A stretch of DNA of 64,000 nucleotides from Forficula auricularia (lineage: Eukaryota; Arthropoda; Insecta; Dermaptera; Forficulidae). The notes under the pieces were generated by a model. It ran no database searches. It saw only the letters and a program-made list of their open reading frames with translations, and had not been told where the DNA came from. The translations under genes were made by a program, and so were the position numbers. Shown here one piece after another: positions 44,157-54,198 of this stretch (the first letter of the stretch is position 1; each line of letters begins with the position of its first letter). The DNA lies in assembly GCA_024734495.1 (NCBI GenBank), contig JALMQS010000681.1:6605542-6669541 (forward strand). The letters run 5' to 3'.

Positions 44157-44501
44157 TCCGCCTACCTGGTGGTCAGCATAAATGGCTGGCAACCCGGAGG
44201 TCTCGGGTTTGATTCCCAGCTATACCCAGACATTTTTTATGTAAGTATAAGGTCTGGTAATAAAAATTAAGTGGGAGATAAATTTAACCTAATTTATCGC
44301 GCGGAGAATTTACCACTGCTCGAATCCCCTAAAAACTTAGTAAATTGGACTATATCTAACTTTCTGAGATTTGGCTCGTGATCCCGGCTTCTTTTCCTTC
44401 TACTCTGTTCTTTTCACGATGGAGGGGCCAGCCCATACAGGCCTTTAGGGGATGGACCTTCTGGTGTATCTCCTTCTCACATCAATATCATTAAAAAAAA
44501 A
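44157..44501 (+). mobile_element. tRNA-derived SINE, full-length, polyA tail
   Basis: 5' tRNA-like head: CCTACCTGGTGGTCAGC (A-box region) and GGTTTGATTCC (44206-44216), a 9/11 match to the Pol III B box, followed by a T-arm-like CCCAGC. Then a unique body (AAGTGGGAGATAAATTTAAC, AGCCCATACAGGCCTTTAGG, GGATGGACCTTCTGGTGTAT) and an A-run at 44493-44501. The same body and tail occur at 49488-49730 without the head. Transcribed by Pol III if active; retroposition would depend on a LINE partner not seen here. Confidence 0.85.
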
Positions 44502-44611
44502 TCTAATGTTTTCTACTTTTGATTCAATCGCGAATCAAATGTAGGGAATTTTTGTCAAATATTGATTGAAAATAATATTTGAACTTATATATTTCTAACT
44601 TGAAATTATGA

Positions 44612-45405
44612 TCTTAAATAAATTTTTATAATTTTTCTAATTAATATAACAAAGAATAATTGCTATGTCAATGAGAATTGTTTTTGACCACGCTTATTTG
44701 AAAAAGATATTTATCTCGAGACTACTGCGGATTTTTTTTTTTTAATTTTATTAAACCAATTATTTTACATGAATTAATGTATGCATTGTATTTGAGCTTC
44801 GACTCCGGAGATTACTTCTCCACCATCGAGTTTCCTTGATCATCTTTTTAGTCCTTGTTTTTAATAAGAAGAAAAAACTAATTAAATAAAAAAACCTCTT
44901 TTCCGACAATTATTCCAATTCCAATCCTCTCGTCTCATCACTACTGAGGATTACGCTATTGAAGTCTGCGGAGTCTTAAGTCTGGACCAAGAGAGAAAAA
45001 GATGTGATCCACTTAGCTACAATCCAACGTCATTTCGCGTATCGCGAATCAAATGTAGAAAGCATTCGATTAATTTATGGCAAGCATCTAAGATACATGC
45101 TAATAAACCGAGCGCTCTGGACTGGGAAATTAAAAATATAACATCTGAAATTTCAAATTCACTTGGTGATCTATCCGAATGTCTTGCGGGCTATACGCGA
45201 ATCGACGTTGGATTGTAGCTAAGTGGATCACATCTTTTTCTCTTTTGGTCCAGACTTAAGACTCCGCAGACTTCAATAGCGTAATCCGCAGTAGTCTCGC
45301 GTTAAATATATTTTTCAAATAAGCGCGGTCAAAAACAATTCTCATTGATATAGCAATTATTCTTCGTTATATTAATTAGAAAAATTATAAAAATTTATTC
45401 AAGTT
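44612..45405. repeat. Long palindrome, left arm interrupted by a SINE-like insert
   Basis: Outer arms AATTTTTATAATTTTTCTAA...GTTTTTGACCACGCTTATTT and AAATAAGCGCGGTCAAAAAC...TTAGAAAAATTATAAAAATT, then GATTACGCTATTGAAGTCTG / CAGACTTCAATAGCGTAATC and CACTTAGCTACAATCCAACG / CGTTGGATTGTAGCTAAGTG. The spacer is about 45046-45194. The left arm carries an extra 208 bp (44732-44939) absent from the right arm. Without it, arms are about 220 bp and well matched. Confidence 0.9.
44732..44939 (-). mobile_element. SINE-like polyA repeat S, copy 1 with TSD
   Basis: On the minus strand it starts TGATGAGACGAGAGGATTGG and ends in an A-run (T-run at 44732-44743). Flanks are ACTACTGCGGA (44721-44731) and ACTACTGAGGA (44940-44950), an 11-bp duplication with one change. 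The opposite arm of the surrounding palindrome has the uninterrupted site. Inner words GTAATCTCCGGAGTCGAAGC and AAAAACAAGGACTAAAAAGA recur at 48247 and 50737. I see no convincing A and B boxes. Confidence 0.88.
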
Positions 45406-45639
45406 ATTTGTATTCGTTTTACTCGAAATCAATAATTATTGTTTTAAATTTTAAAAAGAGAATTAATTATTTTAAAGGAGTTCGAAATTAAAAATATTTT
45501 TTATCTTAGGGTGTGGAATATCACTGAATATAGCTCGTTAAGTAAATAGCGTAGATATCCTGAGTGCGAGTCTTTCAAAGTTAACATTCTTTTTAGAATA
45601 ATATTTTTAAATCTTTGGGGGCAAGTTAAGTGTAAATCT

Positions 45640-45992
45640 CGAAGGGTGAACCGCAACCTAATATCGTGTACACCTACTTCCACTTCCACTTTCATTTCCA
45701 AGAAGAAAACAATGACATTTAGGGAAAGCGGTGTTGGTTTATAGTGAAACATATTAAACACAGGAGTTTGTTATAGTGGTGTTTCACAAAGATGAAATAA
45801 AAATTAAAAAAAATTTAAAATATATTTTGGAGATTTTTTATTTATCTCTATACATATTTCGGGTTACGAGCCCTTCTTCAGGAGGTTTAACAAAAGACAA
45901 TAGATGAAGGGACATTATCTAATGAATTTCAAAATAATTCCACATAATTCCAAAGAGGTGTACACCTAATTCCAATCGCGGCTCACCCCTCA
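45640..45992. mobile_element. MITE family C, copy 2, with a nested insert
   Basis: Ends CGAAGGGTGAACCGCAACCT / GCGGCTCACCCCTCA with flanks GTAAATCT (45632-45639) and GTAAATCA (45993-46000), a 7/8 duplication. Relative to the 157-160-bp copies it has about 190 extra bp (about 45702-45890), which contains the CTGAAGA/GAAA hairpin. Confidence 0.9.
45852..45882 (-). other. Hammerhead-like motif: CTGAAGA, stem, GAAA
   Basis: Minus strand: CTGAAGA (45881-45875), extra A, GGG-CTCGTAA-CCC, GAAAT. The same order as at 22.6 and 61.4 kb. It lies in the insert within MITE C copy 2. The extra A and the short stem make activity doubtful. Confidence 0.45.
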
Positions 45993-46000
45993 GTAAATCA

Positions 46001-46748
46001 TTTATAGAGAATACACACAAATGTATTCAAATAAATAATTTAAAACAAAAAAATAAAAAATTAAATATAGAATACCATGGAAATTCTTCTATAAATACAT
46101 ATGTAGTATCTAATATAAAATACATTATGTATTTTATTTTTAAAATATATTATACTGATGTGGCCACCCACATGACTTTACCATAGGCCTGGTCCCTCTC
46201 TTATATTTAATATTTAATTAAAATAAATTGTAATCATTTATAGCGTTTAGTTTTTGCAATTATAGACATCTGGGGCCCACTGATTATCTAATTATGTATA
46301 CAATATTTGGTTGAGTTTGGCCCCCATCCTAATTTTGGGCGGTTAGTTTTTGGAATTTTTAGTCTTCTGGGTGCCCACTGATTATATATACAAAATTTGG
46401 TTGAGTTTGGTCCAAGGGCCTAGATTTTCATTTTTGACCCCCCCCCCCCCTTCTTTTCGTCATTATAAGTTCATTTTATAGTAGGTATATTTCATTATTC
46501 TTGTTTCATTAGTTTGAAAATCTTATAATTTTAATTTTTAACTCCCCCCACCTTTAATTTTGGTTCCGATTTCAACCAAAATCTAATCTCAATATATTTA
46601 TTGGGAATTTCGTTTTGATATATATTTTGAGCTAGAGCGTACAAAATATTTGGTAATATACTATAAGACATTTTGATAAAATAATTGATATCTCGTAAAA
46701 TATATTTTTTTGATATTCACTCATTATAGCTTTTGTGTAGAGCAAAGC
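46001..46748. other. AT-rich stretch with GGTTGAGTTTGG cassettes
   Basis: TTTGGTTGAGTTTGGCCCCC at 46309 and TTTGGTTGAGTTTGGTCC at 46396 followed by CTAGATTTTCATTTTTGACC and a C-run are tandem-like copies of a cassette seen in several TIR elements. No terminal repeats were found here. Confidence 0.5.
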
Positions 46749-46749
46749 A

Positions 46750-47420
46750 CCATGGTTTCGTTCAATTTTTTTAATCAAAATAGTTTCAACCGAGGTGCTG
46801 AACAGCGACCTAAAATTGTGTACACCTACTTCCACTTCCACTTTCATTTCCAAGTAGAAAACATTAGATGACAATAGATTATTTAATGAATTCCAAAGTG
46901 ATTCCAAAGACGGTGTACCCCTAATTCCAATCGCGGTTCACCCCTCGGTTTCAGCCCTTTTTGAGATATTTAAAAAAAAACATTTTTTTTCATGCACGAT
47001 TACTATACTTGCCCATACCCTGTTGATAAAATAAAAAGAAAAGGTGATGTTTAAGAATGTTTTTATATATTAAATAGGGGTAGATATTAAGGGTTTTTAC
47101 CTTTGATTGGCTGTACGTGGTCGTCAACGTTGTCTCAAGCCTTTCTCGACACCAAATGAATCGAAGAATAAGTATTGAAGAAACCTGTTTCGCGATAATT
47201 TGCCCGGCCAATATTCTACGAAATATTTTGATAGGAAATCATTGAAGAAATTCTCAAATGCACTTTTTATACAATTCAATGCTCTTTGATGATTATGAAT
47301 TAATTCTTATATAATTATAAGAAGTTTTAACAGGATTATTTATGAGAATATCTAAAGTGGTGGAGGAGTCAATGAAAACGACAACACCACTAACCGAAAC
47401 ATTTATGAATAATTAAAAAT
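46750..47420. repeat. Dispersed repeat X, copy 2, interrupted by MITE C
   Basis: CACCATGGTTTCGTTCAATT to GACAACACCACTAACCGAAA, collinear with 8285-8790. The insert at 46791-46947 splits AATAGTTTCA|GCCC. Both copies keep the same middle words (CCCGGCCAATATTCTACG). Confidence 0.88.
46791..46947. mobile_element. MITE family C, copy 3 (157 bp, 8-bp TSD)
   Basis: Ends CGAGGTGCTGAACAGCGACC / TCGCGGTTCACCCCTCG. Flanks GTTTCAAC (46783-46790) and GTTTCAGC (46948-46955). The empty site in repeat X copy 1 (8335-8342) has a single GTTTCAGC. Good proof of an 8-bp duplication. Confidence 0.95.
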
Positions 47421-47439
47421 TAGTATCACCCATATCCAG

Positions 47440-47863
47440 ATTCTCTAAGCTAACTCAGCTAAATATCTGGGGATGACTCTAGACGCTAGACTCCGCTGAA
47501 AAGTGTATGTGGAAAAGAAACGTCAAGAGCTTGACATCAAATTGATAAAAAATGTACAGGTTGGTGGCTGCTTGGGCGAAAATCCAAGATGTCTATAGAC
47601 AACAAGATGCTTCTTTATAATTTATAACCAAATGGGGTAGTGCCACTAAGAGCAATTTTCACGTAATCCAGCTACTGCCGAAACAGCGACATCAATCGTG
47701 ATCTACAAATGGAAACCATATACAACAAACAATTAGCAAATTTGCCAATAGTCACGAACAAAGGCTGTTTAATCATGTCAACGTTGAGGCTATCCAGCTC
47801 CTGGACAAGACAAATATAATAAGAAGACTTAAAAGAAGAAAACCTTTTGAGTTAGTGAAATAA
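47440..47863 (+). pseudogene. Jockey-like LINE reverse transcriptase, C-terminal relic
   Basis: From 47458 the frame reads AKYLGMTLDARLR-stop-KVYVEKKRQELDIKL, the KYLG.TLD.RL.W region after the RT palm domain in jockey-type LINEs. After frame changes: MSIDNKMLLYN, then KWGSATKSNFHVIQ, and finally SHEQRLFNHVNVEAIQLLD and RRLKRRKPFELVK followed by TAA at 47861-47863 and a (TAA)n-like tail. At least one stop and two frame changes. Everything upstream of this is gone, as in 5'-truncated retrocopies. The family is named by memory of the conserved words. Confidence 0.88.
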
Positions 47864-47870
47864 TAATAAG

Positions 47871-48080
47871 TACCTGGCCACCGAGCGATGATCGGTAAAT
47901 TTTTGCTTCAGTTAATAGCTATATATTAATCCCCCCCACACACACACCCCGGACCTCCACCACTTCACCCCACCTCCTGCAACCTCCCACCCCACACCTA
48001 CGCCCCCGAAACCCCGGACCCCCTAACACTGCATCCCACCTCCTTCACCCCCACATCTAACCCTGCCCACGCACCCAGTT
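47871..48080. other. C-rich, G-poor tract
   Basis: After a short word also seen at 62401-62440 (GAGCGATG.TCGGTAA.TTTTTGCTT), 47930-48080 is a run of C-rich words (CCCCACCTCC, CACCCCACCTCC). Similar strand bias occurs at 10980-11290. No function recognised. Confidence 0.5.
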
Positions 48081-48246
48081 TTTGCATTTCTAGCCTTCAG
48101 TGGCCCCCAGATTATGTGTATATAGGTATACAAATAAATACGGTATAATTATTTTTTTTTAATTAAATAACAATTTTTGAGTTCATCAATTAAATTATCA
48201 AATAAATATTTGTGGGATTTAAAACTCGATTTTTAATCAATTAAAT

Positions 48247-48425
48247 TTACCAATTATTTTACATGAATTAATGTAAACATTGTATTTGAGCTTCGACTCC
48301 GGAGATTATTTCTCCACCATCGACTGTCCTTGATCATCTTTAGTCCTTGTTTTTAATAAGAGGAAAAAACTAATTATAGAAAAAAAACCTCTTTTCCGAT
48401 AATTATTCCAATACCATATTGCGGA
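48247..48425 (-). mobile_element. SINE-like repeat S, copy 2
   Basis: CAATTATTTTACATGAATTA, GAGCTTCGACTCCGGAGATT, AAAACCTCTTTTCCGATAAT in the same order as 44755-44925. No clear polyT at its left end. Probably older than copy 1. Confidence 0.8.
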
Positions 48426-48639
48426 AATTAATTCATCCAATTAATTTCCTTCCTCCTCCATCCAATCAATTAAATTGCCCAATTTTTAATATATAATAAT
48501 AATTGTAATAATCTTATTGTGGGATGTAAAACTAAAAAACCAATTATTTATTAAAAGGAAATTGAATAAAATTTTTTATCGAGACAACCACCTGTGAATA
48601 ATTATTTCAATTAACAAAAAACCCATCAAAAAAAAACTT

Positions 48640-48780
48640 AGCCGAAGATGAGACCGTGACAGATCGAATGTCCACACAAAACCCTCCTAACCCGTGAATT
48701 TCATCCAAATCGTTAGAACCGTTTTCGAGAACCCGACCGGATATATATATTTGCTCGTTTAATATGATAAGATAAGATAC
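48640..48780 (+). repeat. Retroelement-like tail ending GCTCGTTTAATATGATAAGA
   Basis: AATTTCATCCAAATCGTTAG, AACCGTTTTCGAGAACCCG, a short (AT)n and GCTCGTTTAATATGATAAGA. A shorter relative is at 63268-63318 ((AT)n then GCTCGTTTAATTTAATAAGA). The 'ATCGTTAGAACCGTTTTCGAG' style is common in insect repeat consensus sequences as far as I recall; family not assigned. Confidence 0.5.
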
Positions 48781-49487
48781 CTAGTGTAGTATAGATATTA
48801 AAACAGAGAGAGTAACACCTTAGTTTTAGGAAATGTACTATTTTACATAAGAAAAAAATTACTTATTGATCTTCTTTATTAATCAGATTGTAATGATTTT
48901 GAAAAATAAAAAAACAAAAAATAACAAATACATTTTTTTATAATTAATAAAATATTTGAATTAAATACATTAAATAAGAGTGGGCGAGCTAAAGGTAAGT
49001 CATATACCTAAGTCTGCACACACATACACTCAGTTTGATGACCACTTTAATAATCAATTAAATAAAATTAAAAAAATATTAAAACGAAAAAACTTTAGAA
49101 ATCAGTTGTATGGGGTCTTCTTCTTGTTCTATAAACCTATAGATTTGTTTCTTCCAGATGGTCATACCATTTCTTCTTGGGACGACCTCTACTTCTTATT
49201 CTTTATTTATTATGTATGGGGTCCACATGTTTTATTATAAAAATAAGTTTTAGGGTGAAAAAATATTTTTTTTAAATGTTAATAAAATATTAGAATATAA
49301 AATAAAAAATCTGAGTAGGAAAGCTTAGGGTAAGTCGTGTAGTGAGTATTACACACACACTCACTTGTAATAACCATTTCATTGATAAATGTGATAAAAG
49401 AAAAAAGTATTAAAATGAAAAAAACAACAACATTGATTATACTTGTATGGGGACCACATGTTTATTAGAAATACGATAATATATTTA
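48781..49487. other. AT-rich stretch with two diverged direct copies
   Basis: 48975-49235 and 49314-49465 share words (AAGGTAAGTCATATACCTAAG / AGGGTAAGTCGTGTAGTGAG, CACACTCA.TT, GGGGTCCACATGTTTATTA / GGGGACCACATGTTTATTA), so an old repeat is duplicated here. The 86-codon plus frame at 48980-49240 starts with GTG and has no known domain. Confidence 0.45.
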
Positions 49488-49730
49488 TTAAGTGGGAGAT
49501 AAATTTAACTTAATTTATTGAACGGAGAATTTACCACTCCTCGAATCCCTTAAAATTTAGTAAATTGGATATTAGATTGTATCTAACTTTCTGAGATGAT
49601 CCCGGCTTCTTTCCTTCTACTCTGTTCTTTTCAAGATGGAGAGGCCAGCCCATACAGGCCTTTAGGGGATGGACCTTCTGGTGTATCTCCTTCTCACATC
49701 AATATCATTAAAAAAAAAATTTAAAAAAAA
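49488..49730 (+). mobile_element. tRNA-derived SINE, 5'-truncated copy
   Basis: AAGTGGGAGATAAATTTAAC to ACATCAATATCATT then A-rich tail, collinear with the 3' two-thirds of 44157-44501. The tRNA-like head is missing; truncation falls just before AAGTGGGAG. Confidence 0.87.
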
Positions 49731-49767
49731 AGTTGATTAAATCGAAAAGAAATGCACTTCAAGTGAT

Positions 49768-50036
49768 CGGGCGCGGATCCAGACCTCTGATTTGGGGGGG
49801 GCGGTCGACTGTATATAAGATCTACTTTTGATCTCGGAAGTGTGTCGCGATCAAATTGCCCAACCGGGGGGGGGGGCAGAGACGCCCCCCCCCCACATAG
49901 AACCTTTATTTTCTTCAATTTTAAAATTTAATGTTATATAAAAAAAATTAAATAAACATATAAAAAAATGTTGATCTCCAATGCTTTGGGGGGGGGCGGT
50001 CGCCCCCATTGCCCCCCCCCCCTGGATCCGCGCATG
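49768..50036. mobile_element. GC-ended hAT-type MITE, perfect 8-bp TSD
   Basis: Ends CGGGCGCGGATCCAG and CTGGATCCGCGCATG. Flanks CAAGTGAT at 49760-49767 and 50037-50044 are identical. Sub-terminal poly-G/poly-C runs pair (GGGGGGGGCGGTCG / CGACCGCC-type words). 269 bp; no transposase. Overlapping proline/glycine-rich frames (49721-50039, minus) come from the G/C runs. Confidence 0.92.
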
Positions 50037-50044
50037 CAAGTGAT

Positions 50045-50736
50045 AAATAATGGCTAATTAATTAATAAGAATGTCTGGTTGAAAACAATACCAGGAAAAT
50101 GAACTGAAAATCTCAAACTAAAGAGGTTGCTAACTTTTCGGTACTATATCTTCTTGAATAATAATATTATATAAAAAAATGTCTCTTGAAGAAACTCACC
50201 CTAAGAAATCATTCTAGAAGATTACACATTTATAATTTTAACTTTTTGCTCTTTTTCTAAAATTTAGCTATATACCTAAGACAATATTTTAATTCTTGAA
50301 ATAAAATGTATATAAATTTAAAATGTTTCAATCACGTTAATGACAAATTTATAGGTGAGGGACTTTCCTTAATTATTAAAAGAGATAAAATTTTAAATAT
50401 TAATGAATAAATGTATATAAATAAATAATTAGCTACTCATTTTATCATCTCAATAAATAATTCGCTAAGTTTTTAAATATTTTAAGATTTTTTTGTTTTA
50501 TTTAGACTATAACAAGATAGCTAGGCAATTTACAAAAACATTCAGCTCGAAGGGTTAAAATAGATTAAAAATATTATTATTAAATAAACCTATAGGTAAT
50601 CAATAAATAATTAGTACAAAATTAATTAATACATTTATTAATGAATTTATAATTAATATCTAAGAACAATATTTTAAAGACCTGGTAAATGCTTAAATTT
50701 TAAAAATTATAATTCAGATTTTTATTTCCATTTTAT
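50045..50736. other. AT-rich stretch without recognisable feature
   Basis: Nothing recognised. Confidence 0.4.
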
Positions 50737-50886
50737 TGAACCAATTATTTTACATGAATTAATGTATACATTGTATTTGAGCTTCGACTTCGGAGATTAC
50801 TTCTCCAGCATCGACTGTCCTTGATCATCTTTTTAGTCCTTGTTTTTAATAAGAGGAAAAAACTAATTAAATAAAAAAACTTTTTC
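50737..50886 (-). mobile_element. SINE-like repeat S, copy 3 (5'-truncated)
   Basis: TTATTGAACCAATTATTTTA, GAGCTTCGACTTCGGAGATT, GTCCTTGTTTTTAATAAGAG; ends before the CCTCTTTTCCGA... part seen in copies 1 and 2. Confidence 0.8.
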
Positions 50887-50974
50887 GATTTAAGCCATTC
50901 ATTCCGATATTATTCATTCTGTTGCCCGTATATCGTCTTTATTTCCATTAAAAGTGCATAAGTAAATCACATAA

Positions 50975-51218
50975 GAGTGTCATCTATTTGATCCGAGATT
51001 AAACGGATTATTTTTAATTATATGTCAGAAGGGTTGTTTTTTACTAGAGAATTGAACCTGAGTGCCAATTATAGCAACTCGGGCCAAATGGCTACCTTGT
51101 CAGTTATAGGAACCTCTCAGACTTCGATTCCCGAGGGAGAAAAAACAACCCTTCTGAAATGTAATTAAAAATAATCCATTCCATCTTGGATCTATCTAAA
51201 AAATGACACCTTATTGTG
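50975..51218. repeat. Palindromic element with tRNA-like centre
   Basis: GTGTCAT, then GGATTATTTTTAATTATATG and TCAGAAGGGTTGTTTTTT on the left; AAAAAACAACCCTTCTGAAA and GTAATTAAAAATAATCC and ATGACAC on the right, in reverse order. Between them, CTTCGATTCCCGAGGGAG on the plus strand has a B-box-like CTTCGATTCCC and pairs with AACCTGAGTGC...ACTCGGGCC around it. No complete cloverleaf can be drawn. Confidence 0.8.
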
Positions 51219-51263
51219 ATTTTCTTAGAAAATTTAAATCTATTTCTATTTATAATTAAAAAA

Positions 51264-51305
51264 CTGGTTATGAGGGCCAAGCCTTGGAAACTATAGTCTC
51301 AAACA
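51264..51305 (+). other. Degenerate hairpin with GAAACTATAGTCTC end
   Basis: GGTTATGAGGGCCAAGCCTTGGAAACTATAGTCTC: a short stem before GAAAC and the same 3' word as at 61.4 kb, but the first box (CTGATGA) is changed to GGTTATGA. A decayed copy of that motif. Confidence 0.5.
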
Positions 51306-51328
51306 AATAAATAATATATATTTGAATA

Positions 51329-51588
51329 TATATCGTCGTCTTAGAGTGTAAACCTGCTAAATCCATTTTTTATCATATATGACATATTAATAGCGTTCGA
51401 AAGAAAAAGAGATGCAGCATCGTCCAAGTAAAACTGCTACTTAAAATAACGATCGTAAGTTGTAGAAAAAAATGTGAAAAATAGGTTCTTTCCTAAACAA
51501 CAATATTAAATTTTATTTGTTTTTTGTCTGTTCTGTAAAATATCCTTGGTGTTAGTTATCAGGTTTACACTCTAAGGCGACGATATAT
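51329..51588. mobile_element. Short TIR element with TATCGTCGTCTTAGAGTG ends
   Basis: Ends TATCGTCGTCTTAGAGTGTA / TACACTCTAAGGCGACGATA, 260 bp. Inner words GATGCAGCATCGTCC, CTTACGATCG (complement) and CAACAATATTAAATTTTAT match 9300-10242. Here no nested insert is present. Confidence 0.87.
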
Positions 51589-51640
51589 GTGTATGTTTAT
51601 TTGCATCAAGCAGAGGACAACCTCTTTGTTTCTCTTTATG
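51589..51640 (+). repeat. Half copy of the GAGGTTGTCCTCTGC palindrome
   Basis: TGTATGTTTATTTGCATCAA, GCAGAGGACAACCTCTTTGT, TTCTCTTTATG follows the right end of the TIR element without a gap. It is the right arm of the palindrome at 38310-38606. The 80-codon frame starting here is the repeat plus AT-rich DNA. Confidence 0.75.
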
Positions 51641-53574
51641 AAAAAGAGTTTTATTTAGATTTTTTGAAAATTCATATGAAAATAAATAAATATTCGAACA
51701 GACTTGAAATTTATTTATATAAATTAAATAATACTAAATTTTTATCAAATTATAAAAAAATAAGTTTATTTAATTATAGACTTTTAGATCTAAATAGTTC
51801 TTTTTTACTCACTATATGGTTATTTAGTTAGAGTTTCATCAGAGTCGAAACTAACCCCAATTGCAACAGGTGTCCATCTTGCCTTAGCTTAGTGAACCTG
51901 AAAAAGCCTCTGAAATATACAAAAAACGTTAAAAAATGAATTTTCTAAATAGTTATAATAATAAAATAAAATTCTTAATGATAGCTATAAGCAAATACAT
52001 TGATAAAATAGAAGGCTGTAATTAAACAATTAGGAGGGATCATAATTACTAACCAATTAATTACTAACCATTTTATCAATATGAAGATCAATAATTGTTT
52101 ACCCTCGAAGATTCTAATTAAAAATGTTATTGGAATTTTTGTTGATAGTCTGACGTGGGCTTCTGACTCACCAAGGGTTAAAATTTGAAAGTATTTTATG
52201 TTTTTAGTACATCCTGACTGACTGGCAGATGATAGATGGGTTCCATTGCTTGACGTTAACCTTTATTTTTTATTTTCCTATGAAAAGCGGGAAGTTTTCA
52301 AAATCCTTGATCAATAATAATAAAATATTCGATTGTAAAACATTAAAAATTAAAAATATTTTTATTAGACTTCGAGTATTTACCATATTTTAGTGATCAC
52401 TATATTTGCAAGACCTGTACCTACCTATAGCTGTGAATATCTTTTTAGGACAGTTTTTAGAGTAAGAGAGAGAACAAAAGGTATAATTATTGAAACATTG
52501 AATAAAAAACAATTTCGGCAACTCCAAAAAATATAAATATTTAAATAAACTCCACATAACTAATAATAAATTTCAAAAATCACAGGTCGATTTCATCAGG
52601 TGTCAATGAACATCCAGGGCAGGTCAAAAATGAAAATTCTAGCCCTTTCGACCAAACTCAACCAAATTTTGTATACATATACTGTGGACCCCTAGAAGAC
52701 TAGAAATGCAAAAACTAAAAAAATAAAAAATAAAAAAAATAGTTTTGGCCCCACAATAAATTTGATCATCCCAAAATAATCATTAGATTAAAATTTTAAT
52801 AGGATTTTTTACTTGGGCAAAATTATTACACTCAAAATCGACATAAATAAATAAATAGGATCCTGTTTTACTTTTCAACGGAATTTACAAAGACATTTCC
52901 AAAAATTTAATCTTCAATGTCTTAAGGCGTTGTAGATATTATTTTAAAGAGCGAGATTCTTCCATCATATGCTACCTAAGGATAATACAGGAGATCTTGA
53001 AAGGGAGTGCAAAAGTTATAATGGTAGTCCCTATTGTATAAAATCTAAAGTGCTTTAAAACAAAAGTGAAGTTTCGACATCAATTAGATGATTTTTTAAA
53101 AATTTGAAGATGGATGTATTGAAAACACAAAAGTAACTTTTCGAAGTCAATCATATCACTCACCTATTTCGAATATATACATATCGACGTCGAAGCATCA
53201 TTTTTGATTTCAATAAAATATTCCTATCAAGGCGGATACTTTCCTTTGAAATTTCAATATCAATGTCGATTGGAATAAAAACAATAAAATATCAAATAAA
53301 AAATAAGGTGTTATATAGAACGATACTTGAATTGTAGTTTACCAACGGCCTTGATATATTCAAAAGATGAATTCAAATTGTTAACTAAACATGAAACGAG
53401 ATTTCTTCTGACCTCTTTAGCTGGAAAAAGTTTATATTTTTCACTTCTGGGTCATTTTAAGTAGAGTATTTTTAGTAAAATCGAATTGAAGAGCGTGTAC
53501 TTTGCTTGTTGATAATCAAAATAAAATTATAATATTTAATTACCTATATAAAATTTTAATTGGTCGAGACTTTA
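51641..53574. other. AT-rich stretch with one GACCAAACTCAACC cassette
   Basis: At 52617-52700 AGGTCAAAAATGAAAATTCT, GACCAAACTCAACCAAATTT and TGTATACATATACTGTGGAC form a solo cassette as in the TA-flanked elements downstream. Nothing else recognised. Confidence 0.4.
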
Positions 53575-53576
53575 TA

Positions 53577-54198
53577 CAGGGTGGGGCATAAAGATCTACC
53601 ACATTTTGAAGAGGTATAAAAAAATGAAAAAAATTAACTAAAAAAAAAACTGAATATATTTTTGAAAAGAACATAAAATATTTTTTTAAACATTATATCA
53701 GACAAAAAAGGGGATGGTCAAAAATGAACATTTTAGCCCTTTCGACCAAACTCAACCAAATTTTGTATACATATTCTGTGGACTCTCAGAAGGCTAGAAA
53801 TTCAAAAACTAACCACCCAAAATGGGAGGAAGGTCAAAAATGAAAATTCTAGCCCTTTCGACCAAATTATGTATACAAAATTTGATTGAGTTTGGTCGAA
53901 AGGGCTAGAATTTTCATTTTTGACCATCCCCACATTTTAATTGATTAGTTTTTCCATTTCTAGCCTTTTGGGAACCAACAGAATATGTAGGCATACAAAA
54001 TTTGGTTGAGTTTGGTCGATAGGGTTAGAATTTTGATTTTTGACCCCCGCCCCTTTTTTTTGTCTGATAATGTTTAAATACACATTAAAAAAAAATATTT
54101 TATGTTCTTTTCAAAAATATATTCAGTTTTTTTCTAGTTAAATTTTTTCATTTATTTATACTTCTTCAAAATGTGGTAGATCTTTATGCCCCACCCTA
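53577..54198. mobile_element. TA-flanked element R, copy 1 (CAGGGTGGGGCATAAAG)
   Basis: Left end CAGGGTGGGGCATAAAGATC follows TA. Right end GATCTTTATGCCCCACCCT has lost the last G and its TA. Inside, the cassette AATGAAAATTCTAGCCCTTT-CGACCAAACTCAACC occurs repeatedly in both orientations, so the body is an irregular palindrome. A second copy is at 59869-60457. Type of ends and TA target suggest Tc1/mariner-like MITE. Confidence 0.85.

Noticed and set aside
49721..50039. Two Gly/Pro-rich minus-strand frames
   Set aside because: They are translations of the G/C homopolymers of the MITE at 49768-50036.
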